64,000 nt of DNA from Sweltsa coloradensis (taxonomy: Eukaryota; Arthropoda; Insecta; Plecoptera; Chloroperlidae): the NCBI GenBank assembly GCA_024449915.1, contig JAMZAV010001860.1, positions 1-64,000 of the forward strand, written 5' to 3'. Positions 1 through 12,540 of the stretch are shown here, piece after piece (the stretch's first letter is position 1; the number at the start of each line of letters is the position of its first letter). Position numbers and translations under genes: made by a program. The notes under the pieces were generated by a model. The model was not told the DNA's origin. It ran no database searches and worked only from the letters and a program-made list of their open reading frames with translations.

Positions 1-74
1 GTCCTTACTACAACTACCACATAATAAAAACAACTAACAATACATCGTATGAAATATTTACAATGTAATGCAAT

Positions 75-145
75 TTACACGCACGCACACACACTCACAC
101 TCACACGCACACACACATACAGACAGAGACAGACAGACAATCGCT
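75..145. repeat. CA / CAGA microsatellite
   Basis: Run of ACAC with interspersed T and G passing into (CAGA)n. Simple repeat, no coding content. Confidence 0.85.
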
Positions 146-1270
146 GAGCTCCGTTGTCTAATAAATGTAGATTTCCTATAAATGATGAATCCATGGCTTG
201 TTAATTGTAGACAAATGACATTGTTGTAATTTTATTATTACTGTAAAAAAATTAAAACAAAAAGAACACCTGTTATTTTTGAAAAAACAAGGACAAATGT
301 GTCAAACGCTAAGTGATGGAATAAGGTTATTACGGGAGATATGTCCACTGCTCGCAACCCCGCTACATTCAACAAATGGTAGGCCAACATGCCGTCACCT
401 GTTCAGCTGCGTGCGTCCGGGCGCGCGGAGACCGGAGACCCGGGAGATCTGGGAACGGCGCGACTGTGCGCGGCTCACAGCTACCACGTCCAGGCGTAGA
501 CTAATGCAGACCGCGATGCCGGCGTCTGTACTACCCAAAGTGAAAACATACTCGTCGGGACGCCCTCTACGCTCTCGTCCAATCAACAACGAGGCGTCTT
601 CGGCGAGGCAAGGATGAACTTGGGACACACTTTATGCACAATTTTTCTTTTCTGAAGTCTTTTATTATCAAGTGTCCTCTGTTTGAAATAATGTGTGTTC
701 GATATGTTCTATTATTTGGTTTTAGTATGCGACCTTTCAATTGCGCGATGGAATATGGCTCGACGCAAAATATATTGATTATTGTTTGGATTAATAAATT
801 AACGTTTTAAATTATCGTTGAAAACCAGTCGACCAAGATTGTATGCCCCTCATCAGGTCAAATTCAGAAGCATTTTATTCTTATAATACTTATGTGATAG
901 TTTGGTTTTATTAAGTACATAAATTCTGAATTAGTAAAAAATACAAGAGTCCTGTCCTAACCAGTGGGAACTTACTTAAAGAGAGATAGCGTACATTTAT
1001 TAACAAATCCAGGGCTCAAAAGGCAGGACTTACAACTTGGCTTAGAGGACTTACAAAAGTTTCAAAAGTCACCAATAGTCTTATGGGAACTAGAACTATC
1101 TGAAAAGTTGAATTTAGAACGAAAACAAAACAAAAATATGCAAAAAGTTGAAATTGAAATTGAAATCCAAATGTGAGCACTGTAACTTATTAGTCTTATG
1201 ATAGGTTGATTGATTGGAAATTGCTTAACGTCTCATATTAATGCACTTTGGCTATTCGAGACGATGAGTT
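146..1270. other. Unassigned DNA with one dispersed-repeat match
   Basis: No gene recognised; the open frames here have no family resemblance and no splice context. The stretch 1,080-1,170 (TTATGGGAACTAGAACT then AAAAGTTGAATTTAGAAC) is clearly similar, in the same orientation, to 62,998-63,090 near the other end of the window, so it is part of a dispersed repeat. The words GCTTAACGTCTCAT at 1,223 and GCTTAACGTCCCAT at 62,727 appear to belong to the same family. Confidence 0.5.
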
Positions 1271-1274
1271 GGTC

Positions 1275-1465
1275 TTGGTCCCTAGGGATGGAATACCCCC
1301 ACGATATAACGTGTAATAAGACAAAAGGGGGTACTTGGTCGCTAGGGTTGATTCCCTCCATGATATAACGTGTAATAAGACGACAGGGGGTACTTGGTCC
1401 CGAGGGATGGAATATCCCCCACGATATAATATGTAAAAAGATGAAAGGGGGGTACTTGGTCCCTA
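1275..1465 (-). repeat. Minisatellite, about 60-bp units (left array)
   Basis: Three full units and a partial fourth. Each unit reads GGTCCCTAGGGATGGAAT, then CCCCCACGATATAACGTG, then TAATAAGAC and a GGGGGTACTT end. The same unit occurs on the far side of the window at 59,745-59,795 (same orientation) and at 61,765-61,870 and 62,320-62,580 (opposite orientation). Any open frame here is a by-product of the repeat. Confidence 0.85.
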
Positions 1466-3840
1466 AAAAAGGGGGGGGTTTTTTCCCCCAACATATGTTG
1501 AAAAAACGTGGGGTAACTTGGTGTTTTAATGGAAAAACCCCCAAAAAATTTTATTGGTTAAAAACGGGGGGTTATTTACCCCAATTAAAACCCCCCGAAA
1601 AATAAAGTGAAAACAAACAAAGGGGGCCCCCCTTTTGGTCCCCTTTTTTTTTTTGGGCCCCCCAACGTTTTTTTGGTTTTAATGTAAGGTTTGGCTGAGG
1701 GTTTTGGGCCTTTTTTAACCACCTTATTTTTTGGAAGGTGGGTAACGTTTGATAATTTAAAAAAAAAAATGTGGGGATTTTTAATATCGCATACGGGTGT
1801 GTAAAAAAAAAGTTAAAGCAAAGAAAATCTGTGAATATATTCAAAAAAAATTTGATAAAACAAATTTTCCCGGGCGGGGAAAACCAGGCCCACGGAAGCT
1901 TTTGGCTGTCCCAAACCCTGGAGCTGAAAAATCCCCGGTCGCCCCCAAAGCAATCTTTTGGAGAGCACTATAAACTACTGTTTGAGGGGCGTTTCAGGGA
2001 TGGAAAACCCAAAACCCAATCGTGAGCCTCATCCCCTTTCCAAAGGGTTTTTCCGACGCGGGTTTGGCGGAGTTTTGAAACCCTGCGAGGGGGGGTTGCT
2101 GACCTAAAGGGCCCGGGTTTGTCTGCACGGGACACCGTAAACGGGGAAGAGGGGATTAGGCTTGAGGGGTGACCCCGACTGCCTTTTAACCGACTGCTGC
2201 AGCGGCCATCGCCCTACCAGGGCAACACGTTTGTAGGCGTCCGCTTCACGGCTCTGTGGGGCAGGATGGTAGCGGGTTAGCTCTTGATAAAAGGTTTTCT
2301 TCGCTACAAATCTCCGTGGGGGTTTTTTTTTTTTTTTAAAATTTCTATTTATTAAACTCCTTTCGAGTGAAAGCCCCTTTTTCCCCCTAACAAAAATTTT
2401 TAAAGGTGTTGTAGGTTTTTTGGGGGGGTTTTTTTTTTTAATTAAAATTTAAATAAAACTCCTTTCCGGGTAAAAGTCCCTTTATTTTTTAAATAAAAAA
2501 TTTATGGTTTTTGTGGGTTTTTTTTGGGTATTTTTTAAACGGTCCGATATATTGCATTTTTTCTTTAAATTTTTTATTTTTATTATTTATTTATTATATT
2601 TATTTTTAAAAAATAGTTAGTAATTATTATTCCTTTTTGAGTGACGAAAACATTTTTTTACTTTTTAAAACCCAACCCCCCCAACCCACGTAAACCGCCC
2701 CCAACTATTTTTAAATCGACCTTATGGGTCCCCCATCAAGGCCTAACGCCCGCTAGTCATCCCGAAAATTTGCAGCGCAAATTTTAGCGGCCAAGGAAAG
2801 GCGAACAAACGGCTAGAACAGTCCCCACGGGGGGCCCAAATGTCGGGTTTTTCGGTGTCTCTGAAAGTGAAGGGGGGGGAAAACTGACGACCTGGTCGTT
2901 GACCTCCCACCAAAAAGAACATTGCAATTTTCGAAGGGATGATATTGACAAACCCCCCGAGTAGGAGGGCCCAAAGGGCCCCGCATGCAAGGGGGAAAAC
3001 TCGTCGGAGAGACAACCCAGCTATCAAGGCCCCTTCGATTATAGTCAAGTTTGTAACTACAGGGGGGAGAGCTCAGGTCCTCCAAGGCAAAAAAAACAGG
3101 GTAGCTAGATCGGGCATTGTTTTCAAAAGGACCTTTACAAAAAAGACCAGGAATGTGCTAAACAAAACAATCGTTTTAAAAAAAAACTTACAACCCGGGA
3201 GTGTTTCCCGATCAACCCCAAAACGAGAAAAAAAACCCTCGCTTTATACCTGCGTAAAGGTAAAAGAATTAAATTAATGTTTTTGGGGGTCAGTTCAAAA
3301 GGGAGCAAATTTGTTGGGGAGTCCCGTTCCTCCTTCAATGTATAAAGCACCCACAATTCAGGGGATTGTAATGTAAAAGGAACGTAAACCCCTCCTGAAA
3401 GGTCTGTTGGGTTTAAAACTCCCCCTGGAATGTGGGGGGATCCCCTTGGGTTTGATTCCCGGGTTTGGGGGGGACTTTTTTTAATTTTTTGAATTGTAGT
3501 AAATAAAAAAAATTACACCAACGGGGGTTTTCCCGATCCCAAACCCAAAACGAGAAAAAGGCAATCGAGTACAAAGGGGTGAAGAACGTTTTGGGCCTCG
3601 ATGGGGGTGATTACCAAAGTGCAAAAATATAGACGTTAGCAAAATTTAATCAAACAATCAATCCCATGGGGGGGGTTTACTGGGGGGCGGCAAACGGGGG
3701 GAAGGGGAAATACGACAACAGCCCAAGTGTCTAGTGAGGGCGGGGGGTCAAAAAACGGGCCCGGGCAAAAGGTTTCTACGTAATTTTTTATGACCCTTTA
3801 CAATTTGGGAAAAGCGTACGTCACCACCCAAGTTTAAAAA
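1466..3840. other. Homopolymer-inflated, low-confidence sequence
   Basis: Dense runs of 5-16 identical bases of all four kinds. Nothing codes convincingly; the short frames at 2,743-3,356 have no recognisable domain. The texture is the same as at 8,100-12,110, where matched LTR copies show that homopolymer growth explains most differences, so I read this as a poor consensus and not as real low-complexity DNA. No repeat or RNA gene can be assigned. Confidence 0.6.
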
Positions 3841-3961
3841 AGAAAAAGTGTTCGCCTTTTGGGCCCCTCAGCGGCAAATGATTGGGAAAGTTTTGGGGGG
3901 TGATTTGGGCCCCCTATTTGGCCCCCTAAACCAAAAACAGCCGCAGTTTGGGGTACAGAGG

Positions 3962-4212
3962 CGGCCCCCCTATGGCCCATAAGCACACTTCCGACAGTCG
4001 TCGCTGGGAAAAGTTTTGCGTTTATGGGCCGCCTATGGGCCATAAAACCCACAACCGACAGGTGGCAACGTAGGCGGCCCCCCTATGGCCCAAGCCCACA
4101 ACCGACAGGCGGCGAAAAGTAGGGGGGGCCCTCCTATGGCCCATAAGGGACACAACCGACAGGCGGCGAACAGTAGGGGGCCCGCCTATGGCCCATAAGC
4201 ACACAACCGACG
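3962..4212. repeat. Tandem repeat with CCTATGGCCCATAAG core
   Basis: About five units of 50-60 bp, each with CCTATGGCCCATAAG followed by ACACAACCGACAGGCGGCG and a G/C-rich end. Related words (GGCCGCTTATGGCCCATAAG) recur at 6,005-6,125. No protein resemblance. Confidence 0.75.
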
Positions 4213-5640
4213 GGAATCTAATGAAAGTATATAACACATTTGATGATGGATTAAAAGGAATAATTTTAAATTTCATCATGTTACGCTAATCATTCTCGCT
4301 CTTCTTCGTCGATTTAAGGAATATTGACGCTCTCACATTCAAGGTATATCATTTTAGTATCATTTAAACTTATTATTTGATAATATTAATATTATGATAA
4401 TATATTAATTTCCCCAACCAAATAATACTTTGATTATTGCATGCAATCGACATAATTTTTAAATTAATTTCAAACATGTTTATAAATACGGTCATTAATT
4501 TCATTGCAATATGCAGAATTAATCCGCTGTCGATAATGCTGTCATGTATCTGTAATATGCCTTTGCACTTGCCGTTTCGTAGTGCAAATTTCACATACTT
4601 GACGGAAGAAAACGAAAAATCTCTTTAAATAGAAATATATTCATTACAAATAAATAATATGTCATATTGTATGTTTGTAGAACTACAGCAAATAAATCGG
4701 CTTAATTAATATTTAAAATTTCCTAAATCTTAGTTTATCAATAATATGATCATAATATTATGACATTGCCAAAACTATTTGTTATTTATTTTTGGGTTGA
4801 GCAGTACGACCAGTACCTATAGACGATTACAGTAAAAATTATGACACGTTTATCCCAGACATAATAATTATTCCTGCTTGTAATTTTTTGGTTGAAAGGC
4901 AGATTTTTTTTCTATTTGTAACACATACTCTTGTCTACAAACTGACATACTTGGAAAATTGCACTTACGATTTTTTTCTTCCGCCGGTACAAATAGGTGA
5001 AAGAAATATATTATATAAGTGCAAGATATTAACGACAAAATTTTTCCAAGTAATAGAAACAAAAATCATCCTTCAAACCAAAATTTATGAGCAGGGATAT
5101 GTCCGGGGTATAAGTAATTTATCTGTAATCATCTAGGCCTATATAAGGCAATTACTAGTTACTATTAAACCCAAAAATAAAAATAGTAAGTTTTGAAAAT
5201 ATCATATGATCATTGATAAACTATATCTGTTTTTTGTTTTAGGCTTTACAAAAAAAATGGCCAATAGGGAATATTTGGTGGAGGCCTATATCAAAGTAGG
5301 GAGAGAGGCTTAAATTTAGCGATTACTTTACTGTCTGTCCGTCTGCCCGTGTGTGACTGGTAAAATTAATAATACATACAAATCCAAACTGAGCTCCTAA
5401 TCACTTTCCGTCAATTTAATTCATACCATTTAGATATATGGGCTTGATTCTCTTTGGTCAATTTAAATATGAACAAGAGTTGGCCTACTCTTAAAACAAC
5501 TCAATTTGAATACATATATTATTGAATCTTTAGTTTGATGAACAACCTGAGATGGCATTTATTTAGTTTCCATGTAAACAAGGTACGAAATATTGAACAA
5601 GACGTTCCACAATGCATACACGCTGGGTACATCTTCATAA
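4213..5640. other. AT-rich DNA, nothing recognised
   Basis: Ordinary-looking AT-rich sequence with good complexity. I see no gene, no tRNA-like element and no terminal repeats here. The 60-80-codon frames present on both strands lack any family resemblance. Confidence 0.5.
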
Positions 5641-5659
5641 GGCAGCTGGCGCGCTCCAC

Positions 5660-5745
5660 TAGCAGTGATCACGGTGGTGTAGCGGTCAGCGTTCCAGAGT
5701 CCGGCGCAGCAGGTTGGGGTTCGAGTACGGCGATGGGCGATAAAA
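5660..5745 (+). repeat. tRNA-derived SINE fragment
   Basis: GGTGGTGTAGCGGTCAGCG resembles a pol III A box, and GGTTCGAGTAC some 35 bp later is a near match to the B box GGTTCGANTCC. The stretch between them does not fold into a proper anticodon arm, so this is a tRNA-derived repeat or pseudogene and not a working tRNA. Confidence 0.5.
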
Positions 5746-6004
5746 TTTATCTATGTCTAATAACTCTCTCTGTATTAACTTGAATTTGTTATCTTACACA
5801 CAGTTCACAGAAATTGAAATGCTAGCACGATTGAAAAGATATATAATTTTAAACTTTTGTCAGTTAATATTTTCGTTTGTGTGCGTGACTTCCTCGCGTC
5901 TCTACTAGATGGTGCTAGTGTTCCCGAAAAATTCTCACCGCCGGGCCGTAAGCATCCCGCTGTGACAAAAGTGAAGCACAGTATTTTCGAAACTGATGGT
6001 TTTG

Positions 6005-6125
6005 CTACAGTGGGCCGCTTATGGCCCATAAGCGGCGCGTTGCTCATGGCAAAGTTATGGGCGCCTGGCCAACCCCATAAGCGGGCCGTAAGCGCATCGC
6101 CGCTTATGGGCCATCAGCTCAACTG
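6005..6125. repeat. Palindromic GGCCCATAAGCGG repeats
   Basis: Several inverted and direct copies of CTTATGGCCCATAAGC within 120 bp, related to the tandem array at 3,962-4,212. The palindromes could form small hairpins; no function is evident. Confidence 0.6.
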
Positions 6126-6393
6126 ATGGCGATGTTACAGCTCGCCATAAGATCGCCATCACTTTGTGCTACTTGGGCACACATAATACAAACACAGAAA
6201 AATCAGGACTGTTGTGTAATTTCAAATTAGAGTTACTAAATTAGTTTGCACTTCATGCTTATATATCAAGTGCTATACCTTTAGCATATAAACAATTACA
6301 TAGTAGTTAGGCTAACTAGAAAATATATTCATATAAATTAATTTACTTACGAAATATTGTACTGTTACTAGAAAATAAGACGTCTAAGATAAT

Positions 6394-7087
6394 ATGCTGG
6401 AATACAATATTAATTATCTAAATAATTTATTGCCTAGTTTAAGCAAAACAAAACTTAGTAATGACGATAAATCATTTCACTGTATTCATCTAAATGTAAG
6501 AAGTCTAAGGGAACCTAAAATATCTGAACTTATTGTTAGTGGTATTGATAAACATGATGTAATATGTTTTACTGAAACTTGGCTGGATAACTCTATCTCG
6601 AACAAAAGTATACTAATTCCGGGTTTTAAAATAATAAGAGGAGCTCACGCTATTGATAAACATGGAGGGGGCGTGGCTATTTATGTAAGGCATTCTATTA
6701 AATGTAATGTACAACTTTGTGTATCGGATGCTAATATAGAGGGATTGTTTATTAATGTCGAATTAAAATATAAATGCCAGAAACTTGTTGTGGGCTGTAT
6801 TTACAGACCTCCGTCAACTGACAACCAATTCTTTTCATCGCTGGAGCAAAGCTTGGATAAACTCTATAGAAACTCTTAAGATTATAATAATGGAAGACTT
6901 TAACATATGTCAAATAAAAAAATCGGAGAGCAAAAATGCTCTAAAGAACTGCGTAGAAGCATATGGTTTAACTCAACTTATAACAATTCCAACTCAGGTC
7001 ACGCTAACTACGGAATCGTTGATAGATCTTATTTATACCAACTACCCTACTGCACATTCAGATAGTAAAACAATTTCTGTACAATAA
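6394..7087 (+). pseudogene. LINE 'L', AP endonuclease domain (frameshifted)
   Basis: This is the N-terminal endonuclease of a non-LTR retrotransposon, which nicks target DNA for target-primed reverse transcription. Visible in order: HLNVRSL near residue 31, CFTETWLDN near residue 62, HGGGVAIYVRHS near residue 90, and VVGCIYRPPSTDNQFF near residue 132. The frame then shifts near 6,870 and continues with EDFNI and LTQLITIPTQVT, and an SDHFA motif just past 7,087. Motif order fits CR1/Jockey-type LINEs; I cannot resolve the clade. The first ATG at 6,394 follows about 200 bp of sequence that may be the element's 5' UTR. No ORF1 is visible. The gene continues into 7,090-8,090 and then only at 57,412. 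Confidence 0.85.
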
Positions 7088-7089
7088 GT

Positions 7090-8090
7090 GACCACTTTGC
7101 TATATCTACAACTGTTAGATTGCATTTACTAAAAGAACCCAGGAAACTAGTCTCTGCGAGGCCACTTAAGAAATTAGACAAAAACTTATTTTTTGACTAC
7201 TGCTGTAACCTCCCTTTTCATAAAGTTGAAGAAATGGAGTCGGTAGATGAAATGTGTAATAGCATTAACTCACTTATAACTGGAGCATAAGATGTTTTCG
7301 TACCAAAGCGCACATTTAGAGTAAGAGAATCGAAACCTTGGATAACCCAAGAACTCCGGAACATGATAGCAACTAAAAATAGATTATTCAAAATGGCAAT
7401 AAATCCGGATGAGGAAACAACATGGGAAGATTTCAAACAATACCGCAATCAAGTGACCCAACACATTCGGCTAGCTGAACGAACATACTATAGAGACATT
7501 ATAATGGACGTAAATACACCAGTTAGTAAAAAGATTTCGCAACTCTCGAGGGAATTAGTACAATCAAGGCAGTCAACAGAAATAGACTCGTTAATGCATA
7601 ATAATACACTAATTACCAACAATAATGGAATAGCGCAAAATGAATAGTTGTTTTATCGTAAACCTGATCCCCGATTCTAACGCGAACGCGGTGCATGATG
7701 CAATCGGCTTAGATCAAACCCAAAGTTTGAATAATGATGTTGAATTTAATATTAAAGAATGGAGTGTGGACGAAGTGCACGACGCGCTAAGGAAAGTGTC
7801 AGTTAAAACAGCAACCGGCCCTGATGGAATTCCGGGATTAATTATAAAACTACTCTCACCCATTATTGCACCTTTAGTCACTTACATTTTTAATAAGAGC
7901 ATACAAACAGGAATAGTTCCAAGCGTATGGAAAGAAGGAATAATAACACCATTATATAAGACAGGAGATCGACAAATGAGCACTAATTACAGACCGGTGT
8001 GTGTGTTACGAGTATACTGGCAAGAACGCTAGAACGTCTTATAAACAGGCAACTACAAGACTATCTAAGAAACAATAATCTTATGTCAAT
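7090..8090 (+). pseudogene. LINE 'L', linker and start of reverse transcriptase
   Basis: Continuation of the LINE polyprotein in several frames. A stop lies near 7,288 and frame changes near 7,640 and 8,000. Recognisable RT start: KTATGPDGIPGLIIKLL (about 7,810-7,860), WKEGIITPLYKTGD (about 7,928) and NYRPV (7,986), then TLERLINRQLQDYLRNNNLM up to about 8,082. The RT frame stops being LINE-like at 8,090 and its natural continuation, beginning with the NQYGF motif, is found at 57,412. The break is therefore an insertion site, not the 3' end of the element. Confidence 0.85.
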
Positions 8091-8840
8091 TAAGTTATGT
8101 TCTTTTCGTTTTTCTTATTTAATGTTTTTTTTTCTTCTTTTCTTTTCTTTTCTTTTTTTCTTTCTTTGTCTTTTTTTTTCTTTTTTCCTTTTTGTTTTTT
8201 CCCTTTTTTTTTTTTCTTTCATTTACCCCCTTTTTTATATTTGATTCATTCATTGGGCCCGGGGTAGAATTGGCCCAGAGCATGGCTTGCTAATCGTAAA
8301 AGGCGTTTTCAAAGAAAAGTCCACCTCGAAAACACCCTTTTACACGGATATCTTACCCCCCAAAACTGAGGCGACTCTGGCAATCATCGTGGGGGACCTT
8401 GCCCCTTCCTTGACGCCCCCCCGGACGATGAAAAGAAAAACGAACGGAAAAAGACGATACGCCGCAGTGAAAAACCCCCCTTCCTCCCCCTTACCCGGGC
8501 GGGTTCTGACAACTGGCTCCCCCCCCCCCACCCCCCTTTAGGCTAGAGGGGTGCATTATGACCTAACGGGACGCGTCCTTTCCAAATAAAAAAAAATTAA
8601 AATGCATTAATATTTTTTTTTTTTTTGTTACCAAGATTTTTTGTGTTTAATGCTTTTGTTGAAATGCTCTTTTAAAATATTTACAAAATGTGTTTATTGT
8701 TTTTCTGCTCTATTAATTAGATTTATTTATTGTCCCCTTTTTAATCTTTTTTATAACTGAATGGATAGACTTTAAAATAAATAAAAAAATAAAAAAAAAA
8801 TAAAAAAATAATAAATAAATAAATAAAATAAAAAATAAAT
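8091..8840 (+). mobile_element. Retroposon R1 inserted in LINE L
   Basis: Starts with a pyrimidine-rich stretch ending TATATTTGATTCATT, and ends with a degraded form of the shared tail (ATAACTGAATGGATAGAC) followed by AAATA-type repeats. The same start and end occur in R2 (27,262-27,401 plus 30,700-30,805). The remaining few bases of its tail reappear at 57,397-57,411, just before the LINE resumes, which places the 49-kb D/B complex inside the tail of this retroposon. It contains a second repeat, S1, in its middle. Consensus quality is poor here. Confidence 0.6.
8257..8590 (+). repeat. Repeat S, copy 1 (SINE-like)
   Basis: Begins GGGCCCGGGGTAGAATTGG and ends GGTGCATTATGACC followed by GCGTCC and CCAAAT. 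It aligns over its whole length with 28,357-28,722. The early part (AGAGCATGGCTTGCTAATCG) looks weakly tRNA-like. R2 lacks this segment, so S1 is an insertion within R1. Confidence 0.65.
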
Positions 8841-10000
8841 TGAAATCGGCTCAATATGGGAAAAAATGAGAGGATTTTTGGTTTAAGGATTCTTTAAGGG
8901 GTTTAAAAACTAAAGCTAAAAAAATTCAACAAGTGATTTTTTATCCAAGAAATTTTTTTGGTAGGTTATATTGAGCTGATTGTGCAAAAAATTAAAAAAA
9001 TTTAAAAACTTATTATTACTTTCCCGTTAAATTATTTTTAAAAAAAGGGCTTTAAACCCACAATGTTTCTTTTAAAATTTAAATTGAAAAAAAACCCTAA
9101 AAATTGAAAAGGCAGTGATATTTTACTTCCAGGATTAAAAAGACGGGGGCTTTTTTTTTAAATTTAAAATTTATTATTTAAAAGACTCCCATTTCCCCTT
9201 TAAATTTTTGCAGAAATTTCCAAAATTGGTTAAACAGTTCACTGTTCCCCAAAAACTCCCCAAAGGGACCCCTCTCGAAAACATCCGCGTCGAAAGCCCT
9301 TTTATTGCTTCCCACAAAAAAATCAAAACAAAGTAAATCAAAAAGTAATGAAAATTTGGGGAAACTTTTTAGTTTTTGAAAATAATGTGTTTTCTGCCTT
9401 CCATTTTGGGGTTTAAAAACAAGCACTCAGCATGACGTTATGTCACTTGTTTTTTTAAAACCCAAATTCCCTTTATGAAATATTATTTATACTCTCCCTT
9501 TCCCCCCAAAATAAATGATGTATTATAGTCCGTCTGGGTTCAAGATAAATTTTTTTAGTTAAAATTGCAAAAATCAAAGTAAATTTAATTTTTTAGAGAT
9601 TCAAATAGGGAAATTTTTTAATAATGTTAAAAAAACCGAATCACCCCATTTTTATCTGTATTTAGAAATCCCCAAAATAATACCCAAAAAAAAATTTAAA
9701 AAAACTTTAAAATTGCCGTTACAAACAATTTTCTCTTAGGGGTTGGATGAACTATAAAAATTTTCATTACTGGGTTTTTGAGCAATTTTTTCAATAAATT
9801 TAAAACTAATGACTCGGTCATGTGTTTGGACAATAACAACTTGGGAAAATTGATTTCCCCAAGATTATTTCAAGGTTTTATAAGTTTTGGGGGATCAAAT
9901 AGCATGTAAATTTATTTTTTTAAAAAATTATAACTTTAAAATTTATACCCTTTATCCCATAAAAAAAAAAATTTATTTCGGGGGGTATTCCCCCTTATAC
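8841..10000 (-). mobile_element. Left part of the 3' LTR of Gypsy D
   Basis: Aligns end to end with 56,239-57,332, the greater part of the intact D LTR, including landmarks such as CTCGAAAACATCCGCGTCGA and AAGCACTCAGCATGACGTTA. It stops at ATAC (9,997-10,000), exactly where the B LTR begins; the missing 64 bp of the D LTR are at 50,569-50,632 after the other end of B. Most differences from the intact copy are homopolymer expansions. The left flank is an AAATA microsatellite, as is the right flank of the D 5' LTR. Confidence 0.85.
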
Positions 10001-10809
10001 TGTGTGCCCCAATATTAATCAATCAATAATCAATTTAAATTTGGGTTTGCTGGTCAAATAAGTATTGGTACCCCTTTCAGACTATTTAAATTTGAAGGAT
10101 CAGTGACTTGGGGGGAGAATGGGTTTTCCCATAAAATAATGTAAACGGGTTGAAAATAGAACTCTTTTAAAAAGCCAGACTTTTCACTTACAAAAGTTTA
10201 TTTTTTTAAACTATAAAAATTCATTCCCTATCCGGGAAAAAACCCCTTCCTACTTCAAAGTGGCGAGAAAAAGAGGAAGCCAACCGGGCCCAACTTCATG
10301 TAGTGACTGGTTTAACACTTTTCCGTAATTTGTCACAAACATGGACCTGGGTTACATGCATGGGCTGTTTAAATTTTTAGGCTGCATTTCCCCCGGCCCC
10401 AAATTTTAAGAGAGTCAGCTGTTTCCCCAAAACCCTGTCCCGAGGTGATTTTTTCCATTGCAAAGTCCCTGGTAAGAATCCCAAAGTCATAAAAAGGTGG
10501 TTTACACAGTGACGTAAGTGAATAGATTGCACTTTGCCCTGCCTATTTTTAGAGCCCGGTAATGGTTTTTAAATTTTAACCCTTCCGGGTTTTATAACCC
10601 AGAAAAAAAAACCCCTACAAATCAATCAATATTTGATTTTGGGATTAAATGGATTGATGATTTTGTGATTCCAAATTTTCATTTTTGGACTGAATGAGGG
10701 AGGTTTTTCTAATTTTAAATATTAGGGTTGGATGATTACCAAATCCCCAAATCGAGGAAATCGATACCCAATAAAATAAAAGTGAAATAAAAACCCTGAT
10801 TTCACTACA
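10001..10809 (-). mobile_element. 3' LTR of env-bearing Gypsy B
   Basis: Aligns along its length with the 770-bp LTR at 49,795-50,564 and ends in TTTCACTACA. It begins TGTGTGCCCC where the better copy has TGTAGTGCCCGC. Read on the minus strand this is the downstream LTR: a purine tract (next entry) abuts its inner edge on the right, and it is flanked on the left by ATAC, the same 4 bp that follows the other LTR. The 39 extra bases are mainly lengthened homopolymers. Confidence 0.85.
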
Positions 10810-10824
10810 ATCCCCCCTTTTTCA
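10810..10824 (-). promoter_or_regulatory. Polypurine tract of Gypsy B
   Basis: On the minus strand the sequence directly before the LTR is GAAAAAGGGGGGAT. A purine run in this position primes plus-strand DNA synthesis in LTR retroelements. Exact run lengths are unreliable in this low-quality stretch. Confidence 0.6.
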
Positions 10825-12540
10825 AAAGGGATGCCTTTTTTCAAAAATATAAACTTTTCCTTTTTTAAAACTTCCTATGATAAATTTAAAATCTTTTCAA
10901 ACATGTTCAGTTTATTAAAATTTAAATAATTTTGAGTATTGATTGAGCCCCTTTAATTTAACCCTTTTTACTGGACTTTTTACTTTTACGAATTAGAAGG
11001 GTTTAATATATTTTTAAATATCCCCCGCTTTCTTTCAGGGTTTGGTAGTTTGACATGGTTTGAGGGTGGAAAACCCTTTCCTTATATTTTTTAAAGAAAA
11101 AATCAAAAAAAAATTTTAAATTTTTGCTTCGTTTTAGTCGTCAATCGTAGTAAATCTTTGTTCCCGTTTTTCCCCCCATCCCAAGGGGGGGGTCCGAAAT
11201 GTTTTAATTTTCCCAAAGCCCCAAAAACATTTGGGGCAATAGTGCGTGAAGGATGGGCTGAACAGTTTGGCCTCCTTGTAAGCCTGTGTTGCACGAAATT
11301 TGGTCCCAGGGAAGTATTTACCATAGCAGGGCCCATACTGTTATGCACACAGAAAAACCCTTTAACTGCCACCGCTAAGAGATAGCTGGGCCGTGCTTTT
11401 TTGGGGAGGAGCGTAGCGAGCGAGCAAAGCAAAAACCCCCGAAGATTTTTTTCCACTACACTGGAAAAAAAAAACATAAATGTTTTTTTTTTTTTTTTTT
11501 TTTTTGTTTTTTTTTTCGGGTTTGTCCGCACGATTCCGGCAAAACCAAAATACCCCAAATTGCAAATAAAAATTTTTGTGGAGGTCTTCTAATCTCTAAA
11601 CTTAGGAAAATGCCACGTTTTTGAGCATAAACCCAAAAAATTTTTTCTCATTAAAATTGCAATTTTTTCATTTTTTTCAATTTTGAAAAAAATTTTTTCT
11701 CTTATAAAAACCTACATGCTTCATTTCCCAATTTTTTAGGGTTTTTTCACCCAACCATAATATCAGAAAATTTAAAATATTCGTGTAAAATTTAAGGGGC
11801 AATCCCAAAAATTTTTTTTCTCATGGAAAACCAAATTTTTCGGGTATTTTCTATTTTTAAAACAAATTCTCTGACTTTTTAAAAACCCAATGCTTTTTTC
11901 CGATTGTAATGATTTTTTACAGAACCTTAATTTTATGAATTAATATATTCTTGTAAAATTTGAGCGCAATCAAATAATTATTTCTTATTATAATCGCAAT
12001 TTAACGATTTTTTTCTTTTTTTAAATTTTGATTAACTAAACAAATTTAAAATTTAAGTTTATTTTTTATTAAATTTAAATTAATTTTTAAAAAAATCTTC
12101 AACAGTAATGATTTTTTCACAGAACAACAAAAAATCCGCATAACACATGGCAGCTCAATACACCAATTACGCTCATCCAACAACGCGGCGGGACTTAAGC
12201 GTTTTCCTAGTGTAGATAAGGCACGTATCACTCTGTACCTGCAGTTTCCCAAGCCAGCTCCAACCTACGAGCTTGCCTCTAGCACAGCTAAGATGGTGAG
12301 GGGAAGGGGGAATTGTCGCCGTCCCACACCATGAAGACAAAGCTTTACCACGCGGCCTAACTTCGGCCGATAGATTCTCAATCAAACTCGATTCTAGGGC
12401 CTACCTATTGAATTTATTTCGGGTAGGGCTAGGCTAGATACAGTTCGTGGTTTGTTTGTTATAACATAACCTTACTTCGGAAACAGTTAGTTTTTAGATA
12501 GAAAGTTTTGAAACTGTGTTGTATCGTGTGCCAACGCCTT
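10825..12540. other. Low-quality AT-rich DNA, no gene; loose tandem units
   Basis: Probably begins with the 3' untranslated part of B, but I cannot place where B ends and later insertions begin. Between 11,590 and 12,130 a motif like ATGATTTTTTCACAGAAC recurs about every 170-195 bp (near 11,740, 11,910 and 12,105), suggesting three degenerate tandem units. Lysine-rich frames at 11,103-11,592 are products of poly-T and poly-A runs. Consensus quality improves from about 12,110. Confidence 0.45.

Noticed and set aside
279..628. Overlapping ORFs of 112 and 77 codons
   Set aside because: Both strands are open over the same G/C-rich stretch, neither has an ATG in good context nor any family resemblance.
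1275..1465. CRISPR-like array of about 60-bp spaced repeats
   Set aside because: The whole unit repeats, with no unique spacers, and the window is eukaryotic.
11103..11592. Lysine- or phenylalanine-rich ORFs on both strands
   Set aside because: They are produced by long T and A runs in poor-quality consensus; no domain and no splice context.
12046..12385. Possible first exon or snRNA-like stretch near 12,150-12,400
   Set aside because: Better complexity than its surroundings but no Sm site, no recognisable RNA fold and only very short reading frames.
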